Made by a program: the position numbers and the translations under genes | Part shown: one piece after another, positions 18,087 to 27,917 of the stretch | Position numbering within the stretch: position 1 is the first letter of the stretch | Layout: every line of letters begins with the position of its first letter | Notes under the pieces: model-generated | The model's database searches: none | Told to the model about the DNA's origin: nothing | What the model saw: the letters and a program-made list of their open reading frames with translations, nothing else | Assembly (NCBI GenBank): GCA_016839655.1 | Contig: JAEOTW010000097.1 | Location: 4,929-68,928 of the forward strand | DNA from: Promethearchaeota archaeon | Lineage (GTDB): Archaea > Asgardarchaeota > Lokiarchaeia > Sigynarchaeales > SOKP01 | DNA length: 64,000 nt | Direction of reading: 5' to 3'

Positions 18087-20372
18087 ATGCAACTTTTTAA
18101 TTTAATTTTCAAGAAACTTGCTCACATAATAAAATTCAGATTACGATTACTAACACTTTTAATTTCTGCATTTTGTCTTGTATTTATTTATTTGAAATTA
18201 TTCGATATTGAAAATTTCATATGGGCTACAGGGAATTTTTTTCTACTTTCTATTTTTCAACTTATAATTAATTTAAGTGCAATTTTTGTAATATTATTCT
18301 TACCTACGTATCCTATTTTTTTTAATTTAATTAAGATTTCGCGTTTTAAATTACGCGAAAAATTAGGGTTAACAATTTTATCCAATCTATCATTTTACAT
18401 AATAATAGGTTTTGTTGGCTCTTGGATTAATTTCCCAATATCCTTAGAATTTTTTCTTTATAGTTTAACTCTTGTTTATTTTGCATTTTTTATATTGGCT
18501 ATAATTCAAGGTTATCATAAAGATGGGCATTTTTTTTGGAAAAAAGGTCAGAATTTTGACAAAACCTATGAAATTGATAAAATACCCTCTTTGATTGATC
18601 TTATTAAAAAAAAAATATCCCTTAATGGTGTTTTATTAATCATTTTCATTGTATTAATCTGTATTTTGAACTTGGTTAATACATTTTTCTTTGCGGGAGT
18701 TGATCCATGGCTCCATCTTTCACTTGTGAAATATATAACAGAAGTAAATTATATTCCAGTTAGTGAATATTTTGGAGCATTAGGTTTACACACGTTTGGA
18801 ACTGTAATTTACTTTTTTTCTGCAATAGATTTAATTTTATTGCCTAAATGTTTCATATTTTATACTGTTCCTTTATGTTCACTCATTTTATACAATATTT
18901 TCATGAGGATATTTAAAAATAAGAATCTAGCTATCTTTGGAGTGTTTTTATTAATTTCTTCTTTTGGTTTTACATGGTTTATGATGGTTCAATTCTGGCC
19001 CTCGAGTATTGCTCTAATACAAGGTTTAACTATTTTTTTAATTCTTTACGTGAGATTACAACCCTTAATTAAAGAAAAAATCCCACATAAAGAAGATATT
19101 TCACGAGAAATTAAAATTTTGTATGTTTTATCAATATTTATTTTTATTAGCGCTTTACTGACCCATTCCTTGTTAACATTTATTATTCTTATCTCTTTTT
19201 TATGGCTTTATTTAATCTATTTTGTAAAAAACTTTAGAAGGGGTTTTGATCTTGTACTTTTAGTAATACTTTTAAGTATTTTTTTAATATTTTATCTTTT
19301 TAATATCAGTACTGGACATTTTCAAGTATTCGATCCATTCAGAATTATTCCATGGTACTATATTCTTTTTGGAGGTTTGGGCATCATATTAATATTAGGC
19401 CTGATCCTTCTTCAATATCGAAAATCGATTGATTTTTCTTCTGGAAAGTTTAAATCCATCATTCAGGGGCGAACTAGAAGAATTTACATGAAAATTGAGA
19501 ATAAAATTATATTCCCGTTGATTTTTGGACTAACTATTCTTCTCTCACTCGCGTTTGCTCTGGTTAATCTAGCACTTTTTAATCTATCTATTACTTATGT
19601 TTTTTATTTTACAGAAATGTTGCTAATTGGGCTTTTTGCAATATGGGGGATTATGATTTTTAGATATAAACCACGAGGGAAAGCTGTGTTTTTATGGGGA
19701 TTAGCAATAAATATTTTGTTTGTATTAATGTTAATATACGATGCAATGATTGGGTTTTCTACGTTCTTTTTAAGAATATATTTTATAACTGCAATAATAA
19801 TCTCAATCGGATTTGTTTCTTATCTCTATAAACTTTTAAAAACTAATTCATTTCAAAAGAGAAAATTCAAGGTTTTCCTAATATTTATTGTTATTTTAGC
19901 AGTTTTTACCCAGAATTTATTTGATTTGAGAAATATTGATATTTTTTGTTTGAAAGAACGAGAAGTAAGCTCTATTGAGTGGTATTCTAATTATACATCA
20001 GATGAAAATGTTATTATATCCAAGTTTGGTTGGTATTCAATTTTTATTTATTATGATTATCCCTTTGAAGATAAAAATAAAAATCTTAGTTTAGAGTCAA
20101 TCCACCATTTTCTAACTGTAGATAGGGAGTTAGTACATCCATCTTTACATATTTCTAATGGTTCTAATCTATTAAAAGATTTGAAATCCTCTTATAATAC
20201 AGAAGTGGTTTTAATTCTCCCGGATAAATATTATTTGCCATTTAATTGGCAATTTTTTGACCAATTAACTCAGGAAGAACTTGAATCTTATTATCGTTTA
20301 AATTATTTGAATAAGTTTTATTCTGCTAAGGGAGAAAATGGGGATGAATTATCATTTTATTGGGTTATCTAG
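18087..20372 (+). CDS. Large polytopic membrane protein, GT-C-like
   Basis: 761 residues with roughly 14-16 transmembrane helices and an outward-facing tail of about 130 residues. The first extracytoplasmic loop after helix 5 or 6 carries GVDPWLHLSLVKYI, an acidic-aromatic motif of the kind used for metal and sugar-phosphate binding in GT-C enzymes. Its C-terminal tail begins VSSIEWYSNYTSDENVI, comparable to the tail of the truncated protein at the left edge. The best reading is a lipid-linked sugar transferase or a glycan-handling membrane protein. It lacks the WWDYG signature of oligosaccharyltransferase AglB/STT3, so protein N-glycosylation is not supported. Confidence 0.6.
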   Translation: MQLFNLIFKKLAHIIKFRLRLLTLLISAFCLVFIYLKLFDIENFIWATGNFFLLSIFQLIINLSAIFVILFLPTYPIFFNLIKISRFKLREKLGLTILSNLSFYIIIGFVGSWINFPISLEFFLYSLTLVYFAFFILAIIQGYHKDGHFFWKKGQNFDKTYEIDKIPSLIDLIKKKISLNGVLLIIFIVLICILNLVNTFFFAGVDPWLHLSLVKYITEVNYIPVSEYFGALGLHTFGTVIYFFSAIDLILLPKCFIFYTVPLCSLILYNIFMRIFKNKNLAIFGVFLLISSFGFTWFMMVQFWPSSIALIQGLTIFLILYVRLQPLIKEKIPHKEDISREIKILYVLSIFIFISALLTHSLLTFIILISFLWLYLIYFVKNFRRGFDLVLLVILLSIFLIFYLFNISTGHFQVFDPFRIIPWYYILFGGLGIILILGLILLQYRKSIDFSSGKFKSIIQGRTRRIYMKIENKIIFPLIFGLTILLSLAFALVNLALFNLSITYVFYFTEMLLIGLFAIWGIMIFRYKPRGKAVFLWGLAINILFVLMLIYDAMIGFSTFFLRIYFITAIIISIGFVSYLYKLLKTNSFQKRKFKVFLIFIVILAVFTQNLFDLRNIDIFCLKEREVSSIEWYSNYTSDENVIISKFGWYSIFIYYDYPFEDKNKNLSLESIHHFLTVDRELVHPSLHISNGSNLLKDLKSSYNTEVVLILPDKYYLPFNWQFFDQLTQEELESYYRLNYLNKFYSAKGENGDELSFYWVI

Positions 20373-20541
20373 TGATAATCCTGCCTACTATTAAGACTAG
20401 TATTTCATTATTTTATTATTATTTATTTTTTGATGTTTTGCTAAAATTTTTAGATTTGTAATTACTCTTATTTCAAAAGAAACTGGAGAATATTTCTAAT
20501 TTTTATCCATTTTATAACCTAAAGCTTTAAGTGATGATATA

Positions 20542-22089
20542 TTGCCAATTTTGAAAGGAATGGATTTTGAGAGCACTAGGAATTGGAATAAATCGTCAAT
20601 TGAGCGCCATGACCTTTATAATTTTGAATCAAAAATAGATTATACTTTAGAAGTGAATAAAAATAAGAAGACATCTTTTCTAATTGCTACTTATTTATTT
20701 ATTCCAAGTTCTCTACAGATAAACAAAGACTCATACAGTAAAGATCAATTTTTTTCAGATATAAATAATCGCATAAGGTTTAAAACCCCACAAATATCTA
20801 TCGATGAAATATTAGAAGAAAAAAACCAGTTTTCTCCAATAACCACTATTATGAAATTAATGTTGGATACTAATTTTGAAAAAATAAAAAGTGAAACTAT
20901 TACAAAAATTCAAAGAGAATTGTGCCTACTCGCCGATTTGATAAAAGTATCTTTGAGAGATCAATTTAATTATTTTCAAAAAAATCATAATGAATTAAAA
21001 AAGCAATCTGACATACCAAATTTGATAAATTCTTATCTCAGATCAATAAAAAAATTACAAAGAAAATTAGAATTAATGGGGACTAAATTCTTAATACCCC
21101 AGATCCCTATAGTGTTACGTGAAGCGTTTCAGATCGCTGATGAATATATAAGTTTACAGATTGAAAAGTGGCTTACAAAATTTTTGAAAATTTTTGAAGA
21201 TAAAGTGTATCAGGAGATCAAAATAAGTATTATTGAGTTAATTGAAAAAGAACAAGAACATCGGGATATTTTAAAAAGCTCATTAATTATTTCTAAAAAC
21301 AGTACTAACGAAACATTTTCTTACCAAGAAGGAATCATGAAGAAATATGTTCAAAGTGTGTTATATTTAGAAAAAAAGAAAAAGGATCCAAAATCACAAT
21401 CATTAGAAATTTTTTACTCCATAGCTGCTGGAGTTGCAATGTTTTTCTCACTATTTTTTGGGTTTCTAATCCTCTCATTATTTCCTACATATTCTATTCC
21501 ATTTATTATCGGCACTGTTGTAATATATATGCTGAAAGATCGAATTAAAGATAATATTCGTGAAGTTTCACAGAGAGCAGTGGGTTCATTATTTCCAGAT
21601 CAGCGAATTGATATTGTAGATGGTTTTTATAAAGAAAAAATAGGAAAAAGTAATGAAATTGTTAATTTTAAGAAGATGGATAAAATTCCGCCAGAGATTT
21701 TAAGAATTAGGAGATCGAGTAATATAAGTTCAATTGAAGAGCGTGGTAAACCAGAAGATATCATTGTATATCAGAAAAAAATTACATTATTTAATAGAAA
21801 AATAAAACAATTTCATACTAGAAGAAAAGATATATCAGACGTAATTCGTTTTAATATTAGAAGTTTTTTAAGATATGCTGATGATCCAATTCAATATTTA
21901 TCTAAATGGAATGTAGATAAAAAAAAAATTGAAAATATTCCCGTTTCGAAAGTATACCATTTAAATCTTGTTTTAAAATTAACATCATTTAAAGGAAAAA
22001 AGGTAAATAAAATCCATTACAAAAAGTTTAGGGTTGTAATTGACCAAAAAGGAATTAAAAGAGTTTTAGAACCTGAATTTACTTTATAA
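20542..22089 (+). CDS. Uncharacterised protein with one central pair of membrane helices
   Basis: I do not recognise this 515-residue protein. The N-terminal 140 residues are mixed alpha/beta (FLIATYLFIPSSLQINKD). A long, mostly helical, charged stretch follows to about 285, then two hydrophobic helices (FYSIAAGVAMFFSLFFGF and IPFIIGTVVIYML at about 291-330), then a charged soluble C-terminus. The topology is therefore two soluble domains on the same side with a hairpin anchor. Start choice is uncertain: TTG at 20542, TTG at 20551 or ATG at 20560, none with a well-spaced ribosome-binding site. Its stop abuts the convergent isomerase-like gene with no spacer. Confidence 0.6.
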   Translation: MPILKGMDFESTRNWNKSSIERHDLYNFESKIDYTLEVNKNKKTSFLIATYLFIPSSLQINKDSYSKDQFFSDINNRIRFKTPQISIDEILEEKNQFSPITTIMKLMLDTNFEKIKSETITKIQRELCLLADLIKVSLRDQFNYFQKNHNELKKQSDIPNLINSYLRSIKKLQRKLELMGTKFLIPQIPIVLREAFQIADEYISLQIEKWLTKFLKIFEDKVYQEIKISIIELIEKEQEHRDILKSSLIISKNSTNETFSYQEGIMKKYVQSVLYLEKKKKDPKSQSLEIFYSIAAGVAMFFSLFFGFLILSLFPTYSIPFIIGTVVIYMLKDRIKDNIREVSQRAVGSLFPDQRIDIVDGFYKEKIGKSNEIVNFKKMDKIPPEILRIRRSSNISSIEERGKPEDIIVYQKKITLFNRKIKQFHTRRKDISDVIRFNIRSFLRYADDPIQYLSKWNVDKKKIENIPVSKVYHLNLVLKLTSFKGKKVNKIHYKKFRVVIDQKGIKRVLEPEFTL

Positions 22090-23511
22090 TTAAGTGTGAA
22101 CATTCCATCCCAAGTAATTAAACAGAGCTTCTATTATTATGTCTTCAACTTCACTTAATGATGCTGCAACATGATGAGCAAACCCCTCTTTACATACTAT
22201 CTTTAAAATTTCTTGTAAGTTAGGGATTTTGATTACTCCATATCCTCCAAACGTATCTAAAGGATCATCAGTGTAATTACCCTTAACGACTAAAGCCTTA
22301 ATTTCTCCATATAAATCATCAGTCTCCACTCGCAAAAGTGTACACGGTTTAGATTTAATACGTCCTTGAATAGCACCGTAACTTACATCTCCACCTTTCA
22401 GATCTGAAATTATTGGATGTATAGTCATTCTTGTATCTTGGAAGAACGATTTTGGAAGATTACTACAATGAAATAAAACCATTTTGTTAGGATCATCTCC
22501 ATAATTGTTATTCCAGTCTAGTATAGCTGAAGGAGTCCCAGAAGCGATTTGTAATATTAACATTCCGATTAAACCAGAGATATCAACTTCGCAAGCAGCA
22601 GGTACAAGCCCTTCACTGAACATGCTCATTACTGCACAAGGCACGATTCCGAAATTATCTTGAATACTAGGCCAGCATTGAAAAGCAAAACCATCTAATT
22701 CATTTTCTTTCACCCATTCTTCAATTACTACTGCTAATTTTGCTAATTTAACTAGATTATCTTCTGGAATTACTTTTGTAGACGTATAGTTCTTTAAAAA
22801 TTCTATTTTATCAAGTACTTGCGGATTGTTATTATCTAATTGTTCAATATATCCAAAAATCTCAGATAGATCTATTGGTTCAATACTTATACCATTATAC
22901 TCTAATATTTTTTCACTATACCTAACCGTTTCAAAAGCATTTGGTCTTGTTCCTATCTGTCCTAATCTAGCTTTTCTGAGCTTTTTAACAATTCTGCATA
23001 TTTTTTCAAACCTTTTTAGATCTTCTATAAAAGCATCAGATTTGATAGGATTGGTATGGTTTTTGGTTAATGTAAATGGAATTCCATATTGATATAACAC
23101 ACTAGTAACAGATATTTTACCACAGAATGCATCTCTTCTATGACTTCTGTCCATTTTGTCGATTTCATCAGCAGCGGCATGAACTAATACAGGCACATTG
23201 AGATTTGAAAGTTTAATAGCATTAGCAATTCCTTTCTCATCTCCAAAATTAGGTAAAATCACCAGAATTCCAAAAATTTTATCTTTATTCCTTTTAAATA
23301 AATCAGCACAGATTTTAGCATCTTGATAAGTTTCCACGACCCCAAATTTAGTGTCTTCCTCATTTAAAATAATATAATTATACCCTAATTCACTTAATAC
23401 TTGAATAATCTCAAGTCTTCCTTCCTTAGCAAGATTGTCGGGAAAGACATCTCGATTACCTACTATTACTCCAAATGTGATTTTTTCTATATTATTTATT
23501 TGAAATGCCAT
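22090..23511 (-). CDS. L-fucose/L-arabinose isomerase superfamily protein
   Basis: A 473-residue protein with the layout of the FucI/AraA superfamily: two Rossmann-like domains (GVIVGNRDVFPD; ILVILPNFGDEKG) and a C-terminal beta-rich domain. QCWPSIQDNFGIVPCAVMS and EVDISGLIGMLI carry the Glu and Asp residues that normally hold the catalytic manganese. Genuine members interconvert aldoses and ketoses. Many archaeal members are uncharacterised and some act on sulfonated or unusual sugars, so only the superfamily is assigned. The stop touches that of the neighbouring convergent gene. Confidence 0.72.
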   Translation of the reverse strand: MAFQINNIEKITFGVIVGNRDVFPDNLAKEGRLEIIQVLSELGYNYIILNEEDTKFGVVETYQDAKICADLFKRNKDKIFGILVILPNFGDEKGIANAIKLSNLNVPVLVHAAADEIDKMDRSHRRDAFCGKISVTSVLYQYGIPFTLTKNHTNPIKSDAFIEDLKRFEKICRIVKKLRKARLGQIGTRPNAFETVRYSEKILEYNGISIEPIDLSEIFGYIEQLDNNNPQVLDKIEFLKNYTSTKVIPEDNLVKLAKLAVVIEEWVKENELDGFAFQCWPSIQDNFGIVPCAVMSMFSEGLVPAACEVDISGLIGMLILQIASGTPSAILDWNNNYGDDPNKMVLFHCSNLPKSFFQDTRMTIHPIISDLKGGDVSYGAIQGRIKSKPCTLLRVETDDLYGEIKALVVKGNYTDDPLDTFGGYGVIKIPNLQEILKIVCKEGFAHHVAASLSEVEDIIIEALFNYLGWNVHT

Positions 23512-23601
23512 TATTATGTTTGATATTTTTAATTAAAAAATTTATTTTAAATGATTTAATTTAAGAATTTAAAACTAAAATAAAAATTTGTTAAATATTC
23601 A

Positions 23602-24864
23602 ATGAAATTCGATTTCAAATTTAAGAAGAGGATTAAGGAACTATTAACCCATAAAATAGTTCGATATGCTTTAATCATTCATGGATTCTACTTAATAATC
23701 TCAATCATCTTATTTTTTACATTATATAGAGACCAAAATGATTTTATAATATTTTATAACGTAGGAAATGTATTCATAAACGATATTGAGAATCTTTACA
23801 ATCAATCTTATTATTTATGGGATTTTCGATATTTTCCATTATCAGCTTTGTTTTTTATTCCATTTTCTCTCTTGAATTTTGATTCTGCTTTTATAGTTTT
23901 TAATATTTTCAATTTGATTTTGAACTTATTGATATGTAATTTTCTCTATAAAATCATATTTTTAGTTAGGAATGAAGATCATGAAAAGGATGATAAGAGA
24001 GTTATATTATATTTATGTATTTACTTAATGGGTTTACCACATGTTTTAAATTATATATACGGTCAAATTAATTTATATATTACATTCTTTATTGTGGTAT
24101 CACTTTATATTTTTCTAAAATATAAAGATCTTAAATGGCAATTTATCGCAAGCTTAATCTTGGGCATTAGTATTATCATTAAACCTACAGCTTTTCTCTT
24201 AATTCCCTTTCTAATTATTATCAATTTTAGTTTAGAGAAGAAAAAGTTCAAAGTTGAGTTTTTAAGAAGTACTGTACAGATAATTGGAGTTATGTTGCCC
24301 GTTTTGGTAAATTTTATTCCATTTTTCCTATATCCCACCTTATGGGAAGGCTTTTTAGAGACTAATTTTACAGGTAGTAATCCCGTTGCATTAAATTTTT
24401 CTTTTAGTATAACAAAATTAATTACAAATTTCTGTTATTTTTACAATATTCCTTTCAATCAACTTGTTCTTTTTTTGGGAGTTGTTTTATTTATTGGAGG
24501 ATTAGGATTTATTATTTTTATAATCAGGAGATTTGAGAAAAATGCTATAATCTATGGTTATGCTCTCGGTATTATTATTATGCTACTTACTTACTTTGAT
24601 TCATGGGATCATCATTTACTTAACCTGACACCAATTTTAATAATAATTATGTTTAATTTGCCGCGACAATCTGAAATAACAGAACCGATTAAGTTAAGTT
24701 TGTTTTTCTTTAGTTTCTTCGATCTTGCTTTTGTAGGAATATGGTATTTAATCTATCCCCTATTTCCATATAATTTTGGGGCTACATTCTTTTTGCTAGT
24801 AGCTTTCTATGGAATATTTAAGTATTGTCTCATTAAACAAGAAAAGCATAGAAAGGAGGTTTAA
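23602..24864 (+). CDS. GT87 (DUF2029-type) membrane glycosyltransferase, copy A
   Basis: A GT-C fold protein of 420 residues with about ten membrane helices. The first extracytoplasmic loop DFIIFYNVGNVF holds the aspartate that is catalytic in family GT87, which contains the mycobacterial polyprenyl-phosphate-mannose-dependent transferases. Other matching segments are FRYFPLSALFFIPFSLL, GQINLYITFFIV and DSWDHHLLNLTPILI. The enzyme should use a polyprenyl-phosphate sugar made by a DPM1-like enzyme such as the one at 632-1477. It is paralogous to the gene at 25629. The start ATG is at 23602. Confidence 0.78.
   Translation: MKFDFKFKKRIKELLTHKIVRYALIIHGFYLIISIILFFTLYRDQNDFIIFYNVGNVFINDIENLYNQSYYLWDFRYFPLSALFFIPFSLLNFDSAFIVFNIFNLILNLLICNFLYKIIFLVRNEDHEKDDKRVILYLCIYLMGLPHVLNYIYGQINLYITFFIVVSLYIFLKYKDLKWQFIASLILGISIIIKPTAFLLIPFLIIINFSLEKKKFKVEFLRSTVQIIGVMLPVLVNFIPFFLYPTLWEGFLETNFTGSNPVALNFSFSITKLITNFCYFYNIPFNQLVLFLGVVLFIGGLGFIIFIIRRFEKNAIIYGYALGIIIMLLTYFDSWDHHLLNLTPILIIIMFNLPRQSEITEPIKLSLFFFSFFDLAFVGIWYLIYPLFPYNFGATFFLLVAFYGIFKYCLIKQEKHRKEV
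24854..24860 (+). promoter_or_regulatory. Strong ribosome-binding site
   Basis: AGGAGGT, a full Shine-Dalgarno match, lies 8 bases before a TTG at 24869 and within the last codons of the GT87 gene. It decides the start of the following secreted protein. It also indicates translational coupling between the two genes. Confidence 0.8.
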
Positions 24865-24868
24865 GAAA

Positions 24869-25597
24869 TTGAAGAAAAAAAGACTAATATTCAATTCTAT
24901 AATATTTTTCTTATTTTTAAGCAACCTTGTATCAATTGTGAATGCCTTTAATTATAGTGTAGGTGTTCATGAAGACCAAGAGATCATATGGAGATGTAAT
25001 TCATGTAATCAAATGGAGATGGAATTAATTTTTGGGAGTGAATGGAATGACTCAGGAGTGTTTGTTAATTTAACTGTAGGTTCACAAATGAAATGGCAAA
25101 TTAATAGTTTTGAAGTAAATCAATCCTTCTCAAAAATTAATTTCAGTGTTTGGTACTGGACCAGAGAGAGTATTTGGGGAACAAAAGATAACGAATCTGT
25201 AATAATTTACAATTTCAATTCTATGGAATCGAATTTTACAATATATACATCATTAGTCCCTTTTTGGTTCCCCGTTCCTGTAGGTGAATTTATGGGAAAC
25301 TTAGAATTAGTTGAATGGTATGATGTGGATAACAGAGTTTTACCTACTATAAATGTTGAAATTGAAGAAGATGCAATATCACTTGGAGTTCCTCAGAAGA
25401 GGATCAAAATTATTGCAATCTATAATGATCAAGGTATTTTATACTCCTATAAACTCTATACTGCGGGAAATGTAGTTATTGTGGATATCTCTCTTGATTA
25501 TATTCCAATTTATGTATTACCTACGTTAACAGGATTATTAGTTGTATTCTCTGTAAGCATAATTATATATATTTTTAAAAATAGAAGAAAAACATAA
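24869..25597 (+). CDS. Secreted, C-terminally membrane-anchored protein of unknown function
   Basis: Starting at the TTG at 24869, the protein has a basic N-terminus, a hydrophobic signal segment (FNSIIFFLFLSNLVSIVNA), an outer beta-rich domain of about 190 residues and a C-terminal helix (VLPTLTGLLVVFSVSIIIYI) followed by KNRRKT, the usual stop-transfer end. The outer domain has many N-glycosylation sequons (for example NYS, NLT, NQS, NFS, NES, NFT), and the tripeptide-like pair CNSC near its start could form a disulfide. It lies between two GT87 paralogues, coupled to the first by an overlapping ribosome-binding site. It may be a scaffold or target for these enzymes; no family is recognised. 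Confidence 0.75.
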   Translation: MKKKRLIFNSIIFFLFLSNLVSIVNAFNYSVGVHEDQEIIWRCNSCNQMEMELIFGSEWNDSGVFVNLTVGSQMKWQINSFEVNQSFSKINFSVWYWTRESIWGTKDNESVIIYNFNSMESNFTIYTSLVPFWFPVPVGEFMGNLELVEWYDVDNRVLPTINVEIEEDAISLGVPQKRIKIIAIYNDQGILYSYKLYTAGNVVIVDISLDYIPIYVLPTLTGLLVVFSVSIIIYIFKNRRKT

Positions 25598-25628
25598 ATC
25601 TAATGAAAAAGAAATAGGGTATTCAAAT

Positions 25629-26897
25629 ATGGATATTAAACAACAGTTTCGCAAGATCAAAAATAGATGGAGGGCTCTATGGGAACAAAAAATATTTCGT
25701 TTCACTATTCTTATTCATGGATTCTTTTTTATCTTATCATTGATCTTAACCCTTGCCTTTTTTAGAAATCTAAATGATTTTCGAGTTTATTACAGAGTAG
25801 GAGAACTTTTTATAACAGATATTAATGGTTTATATGATCCTTCAAATTATATTGATATGTGGCCATTTAGATATTTTCCAATTTCAGCTGTTTTCTTCGT
25901 ACCATTTTACTTATTAGGATTCGAATTGGGTTTTGTTGTATTCACGTTATTCAATTTATTTTTGAACGTTTTGGTATGTCATATTCTATATAAAATCGTA
26001 ATTCAAATAAGAAAAAAAGATCATGAAAAAGATGATAAGAGAATTATCATGTATATTTGTTTATTTCTAATGGGATTACCAAATCTTTTCAATTATATAT
26101 TGGGTCAAATTAATCTATATGTAACTCTACTAATTTTATTATCTCTCTTTCTATTTTTAACTCGTGAAAATCTAAAATGGAATTTAATATCTAGCATCAT
26201 TTTAGGATTAAGCATAATTATTAAACCAATTACTATTTTCATGATTCCTTTCCTATTAGTTGTTAGGATAAGCTTTAAACCAAGAAGTTTCGAATTAAAA
26301 GCAATAAGAAGTATAATCAGAGTAATTGGAGTGATATCACCATTAACATTAAATATTTTCTTCTTCGTGTTTTACCCAGCTCTTTGGGAAGGATTCTTAA
26401 CGACTAATTTTACAGGGAGTGATCCTATAATGGTCAATCATTCTTTTAGTTTGACCAAGATAATATTAAACTTTTTTGTCTTCTATAGTGTTCCTCATAA
26501 TCCATTGTTAATATTTTTAATTATTTCATTTATTATAGGGGGATTCGGGTTTATAAGTTATATTTTTCGAAGAATTACTGAGAATTCTATTATTTTTGCG
26601 TATCTTTTTGGTATTTTAATTATGCTCCTTGTATATTATGACTCTTGGCCACATCATCTATTAGTTTTAACACCAATTCTAATAATTCTGGTATTCTATT
26701 TACCCCGAAATTCTACAATAACAAGAAAATATATAAAACCTAGTTTTTTCTTTTTAACTTTTTTTGATTTGGCATTTATGGGAATTTGGTTTATTACTCA
26801 AAATTGGTTTCCATTTAATCTCGTTAGTACTATATTTTTATTAATTATTCTTTACGGGACAGTTAAATTTTGCTTAACTGAAGATTCGAATTATTAA
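25629..26897 (+). CDS. GT87 (DUF2029-type) membrane glycosyltransferase, copy B
   Basis: A paralogue of the GT87 protein at 23602. The same segments occur in the same order: DFRVYYRVGELF with the catalytic aspartate, FRYFPISAVFFVPFYLL, GQINLYVTLLIL and DSWPHHLLVLTPILI. It has about ten membrane helices. The two copies flank a secreted protein, so the three genes 23602-26897 look like one unit produced by duplication around a partner gene. Both should add sugars outside the cell from a lipid carrier. Confidence 0.78.
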   Translation: MDIKQQFRKIKNRWRALWEQKIFRFTILIHGFFFILSLILTLAFFRNLNDFRVYYRVGELFITDINGLYDPSNYIDMWPFRYFPISAVFFVPFYLLGFELGFVVFTLFNLFLNVLVCHILYKIVIQIRKKDHEKDDKRIIMYICLFLMGLPNLFNYILGQINLYVTLLILLSLFLFLTRENLKWNLISSIILGLSIIIKPITIFMIPFLLVVRISFKPRSFELKAIRSIIRVIGVISPLTLNIFFFVFYPALWEGFLTTNFTGSDPIMVNHSFSLTKIILNFFVFYSVPHNPLLIFLIISFIIGGFGFISYIFRRITENSIIFAYLFGILIMLLVYYDSWPHHLLVLTPILIILVFYLPRNSTITRKYIKPSFFFLTFFDLAFMGIWFITQNWFPFNLVSTIFLLIILYGTVKFCLTEDSNY

Positions 26898-27028
26898 AAA
26901 AGTTGATCTTATTTATTAAATATTTGAAAAATATTTAAAATAGGGAATTCTAAATATAATCATAGAGAGTATATTAACATTAAGTTAATTCCAACAATTA
27001 ATAGACAAATTATCAATTTAAAAGTAAA

Positions 27029-27757
27029 ATGTTTCAATTTTATCCACCACCGCTATTATTGATTTTTACACCGGCTTTTCTTTTGGGAATTTTACACACA
27101 TTAATTCCATGTGAAGATAAAGCAATATTTTTTTTCTGGTCTTTTGGTATTTCAAAAACACCAAAACGCAGTCTTTTTATATTAATGTTATATGGATTAG
27201 GGTTGATATCTTCTAATTTGATATTGGCAGTTATCACCATAGTAATTAGTTTTATTCCTCAAATTTTGATTCCACATATAATTCCAGAGGCCACTACAAT
27301 AAACTTTTTTGGGGCTTTAACTTCAATGTTCGCGGGAATCATAATATTATTCTTTATAACAAGAAGAGGTTATATCCCTCATTCAAAAAGAAAGGAAGAG
27401 ATTTTTCAGTTTAATTGGGAAAAAAAAAAGACTCCATATCTGTTTGGAATCCTAGCTGGGTTTGCTCCCTGTATCTTTGAATTCATTATATATACCCAAT
27501 GCTTAACTTATTCATTAAATCCCCCCTTTGGTTTTATTGATGGAATCTTTTTAGTATTATATTTTTCTCTGGGCACATTTGTAGGATTGTTTCCAATAGC
27601 ATTGGCAAAACATGGTACATCTCAGATTATGAAATCTAAGGAGACTAAAAAGAATTGGATTTTAATAGTGATGATCTTAATTATCATTGCTTTTAATTGT
27701 ATTGTATTAATACTTTCATTTCTAGGAATACGAGTCTTTCCAGAAGTATCTATTTAG
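27029..27757 (+). CDS. DsbD/CcdA- or UreH-like membrane protein
   Basis: 242 residues with six membrane helices in two related halves. Half one contains LLGILHTLIPCEDKAIFFF, half two ILAGFAPCIFEFII. The paired P-C motifs at the start of a helix are the signature of the LysE/DsbD/CcdA-like superfamily, in which two cysteines carry electrons across the membrane. HTLIPCEDKA also resembles the GHDK motif of the UreH/nickel-cobalt-transporter-like branch. Disulfide or electron transfer across the membrane is the first hypothesis, metal efflux the second. It stands alone. Confidence 0.6.
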   Translation: MFQFYPPPLLLIFTPAFLLGILHTLIPCEDKAIFFFWSFGISKTPKRSLFILMLYGLGLISSNLILAVITIVISFIPQILIPHIIPEATTINFFGALTSMFAGIIILFFITRRGYIPHSKRKEEIFQFNWEKKKTPYLFGILAGFAPCIFEFIIYTQCLTYSLNPPFGFIDGIFLVLYFSLGTFVGLFPIALAKHGTSQIMKSKETKKNWILIVMILIIIAFNCIVLILSFLGIRVFPEVSI

Positions 27758-27917
27758 ATAATTTTGGATTTAAATTATTGAATTTAATACAAAATTTAAA
27801 AATCTATAGATAATTCCATTGTTATTGAAACAATAAAATTTGGGCTATATAAAAAATATTAAGCACGAATTTTTTTTATTATATTATAAGTCACAATTTA
27901 AAATTTGATATCAAATT

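Noticed and set aside
18087..20372. Calling the large membrane protein an AglB/STT3 oligosaccharyltransferase
   Set aside because: No WWDYG-type motif is present in the soluble tail, only a general GT-C-like topology.
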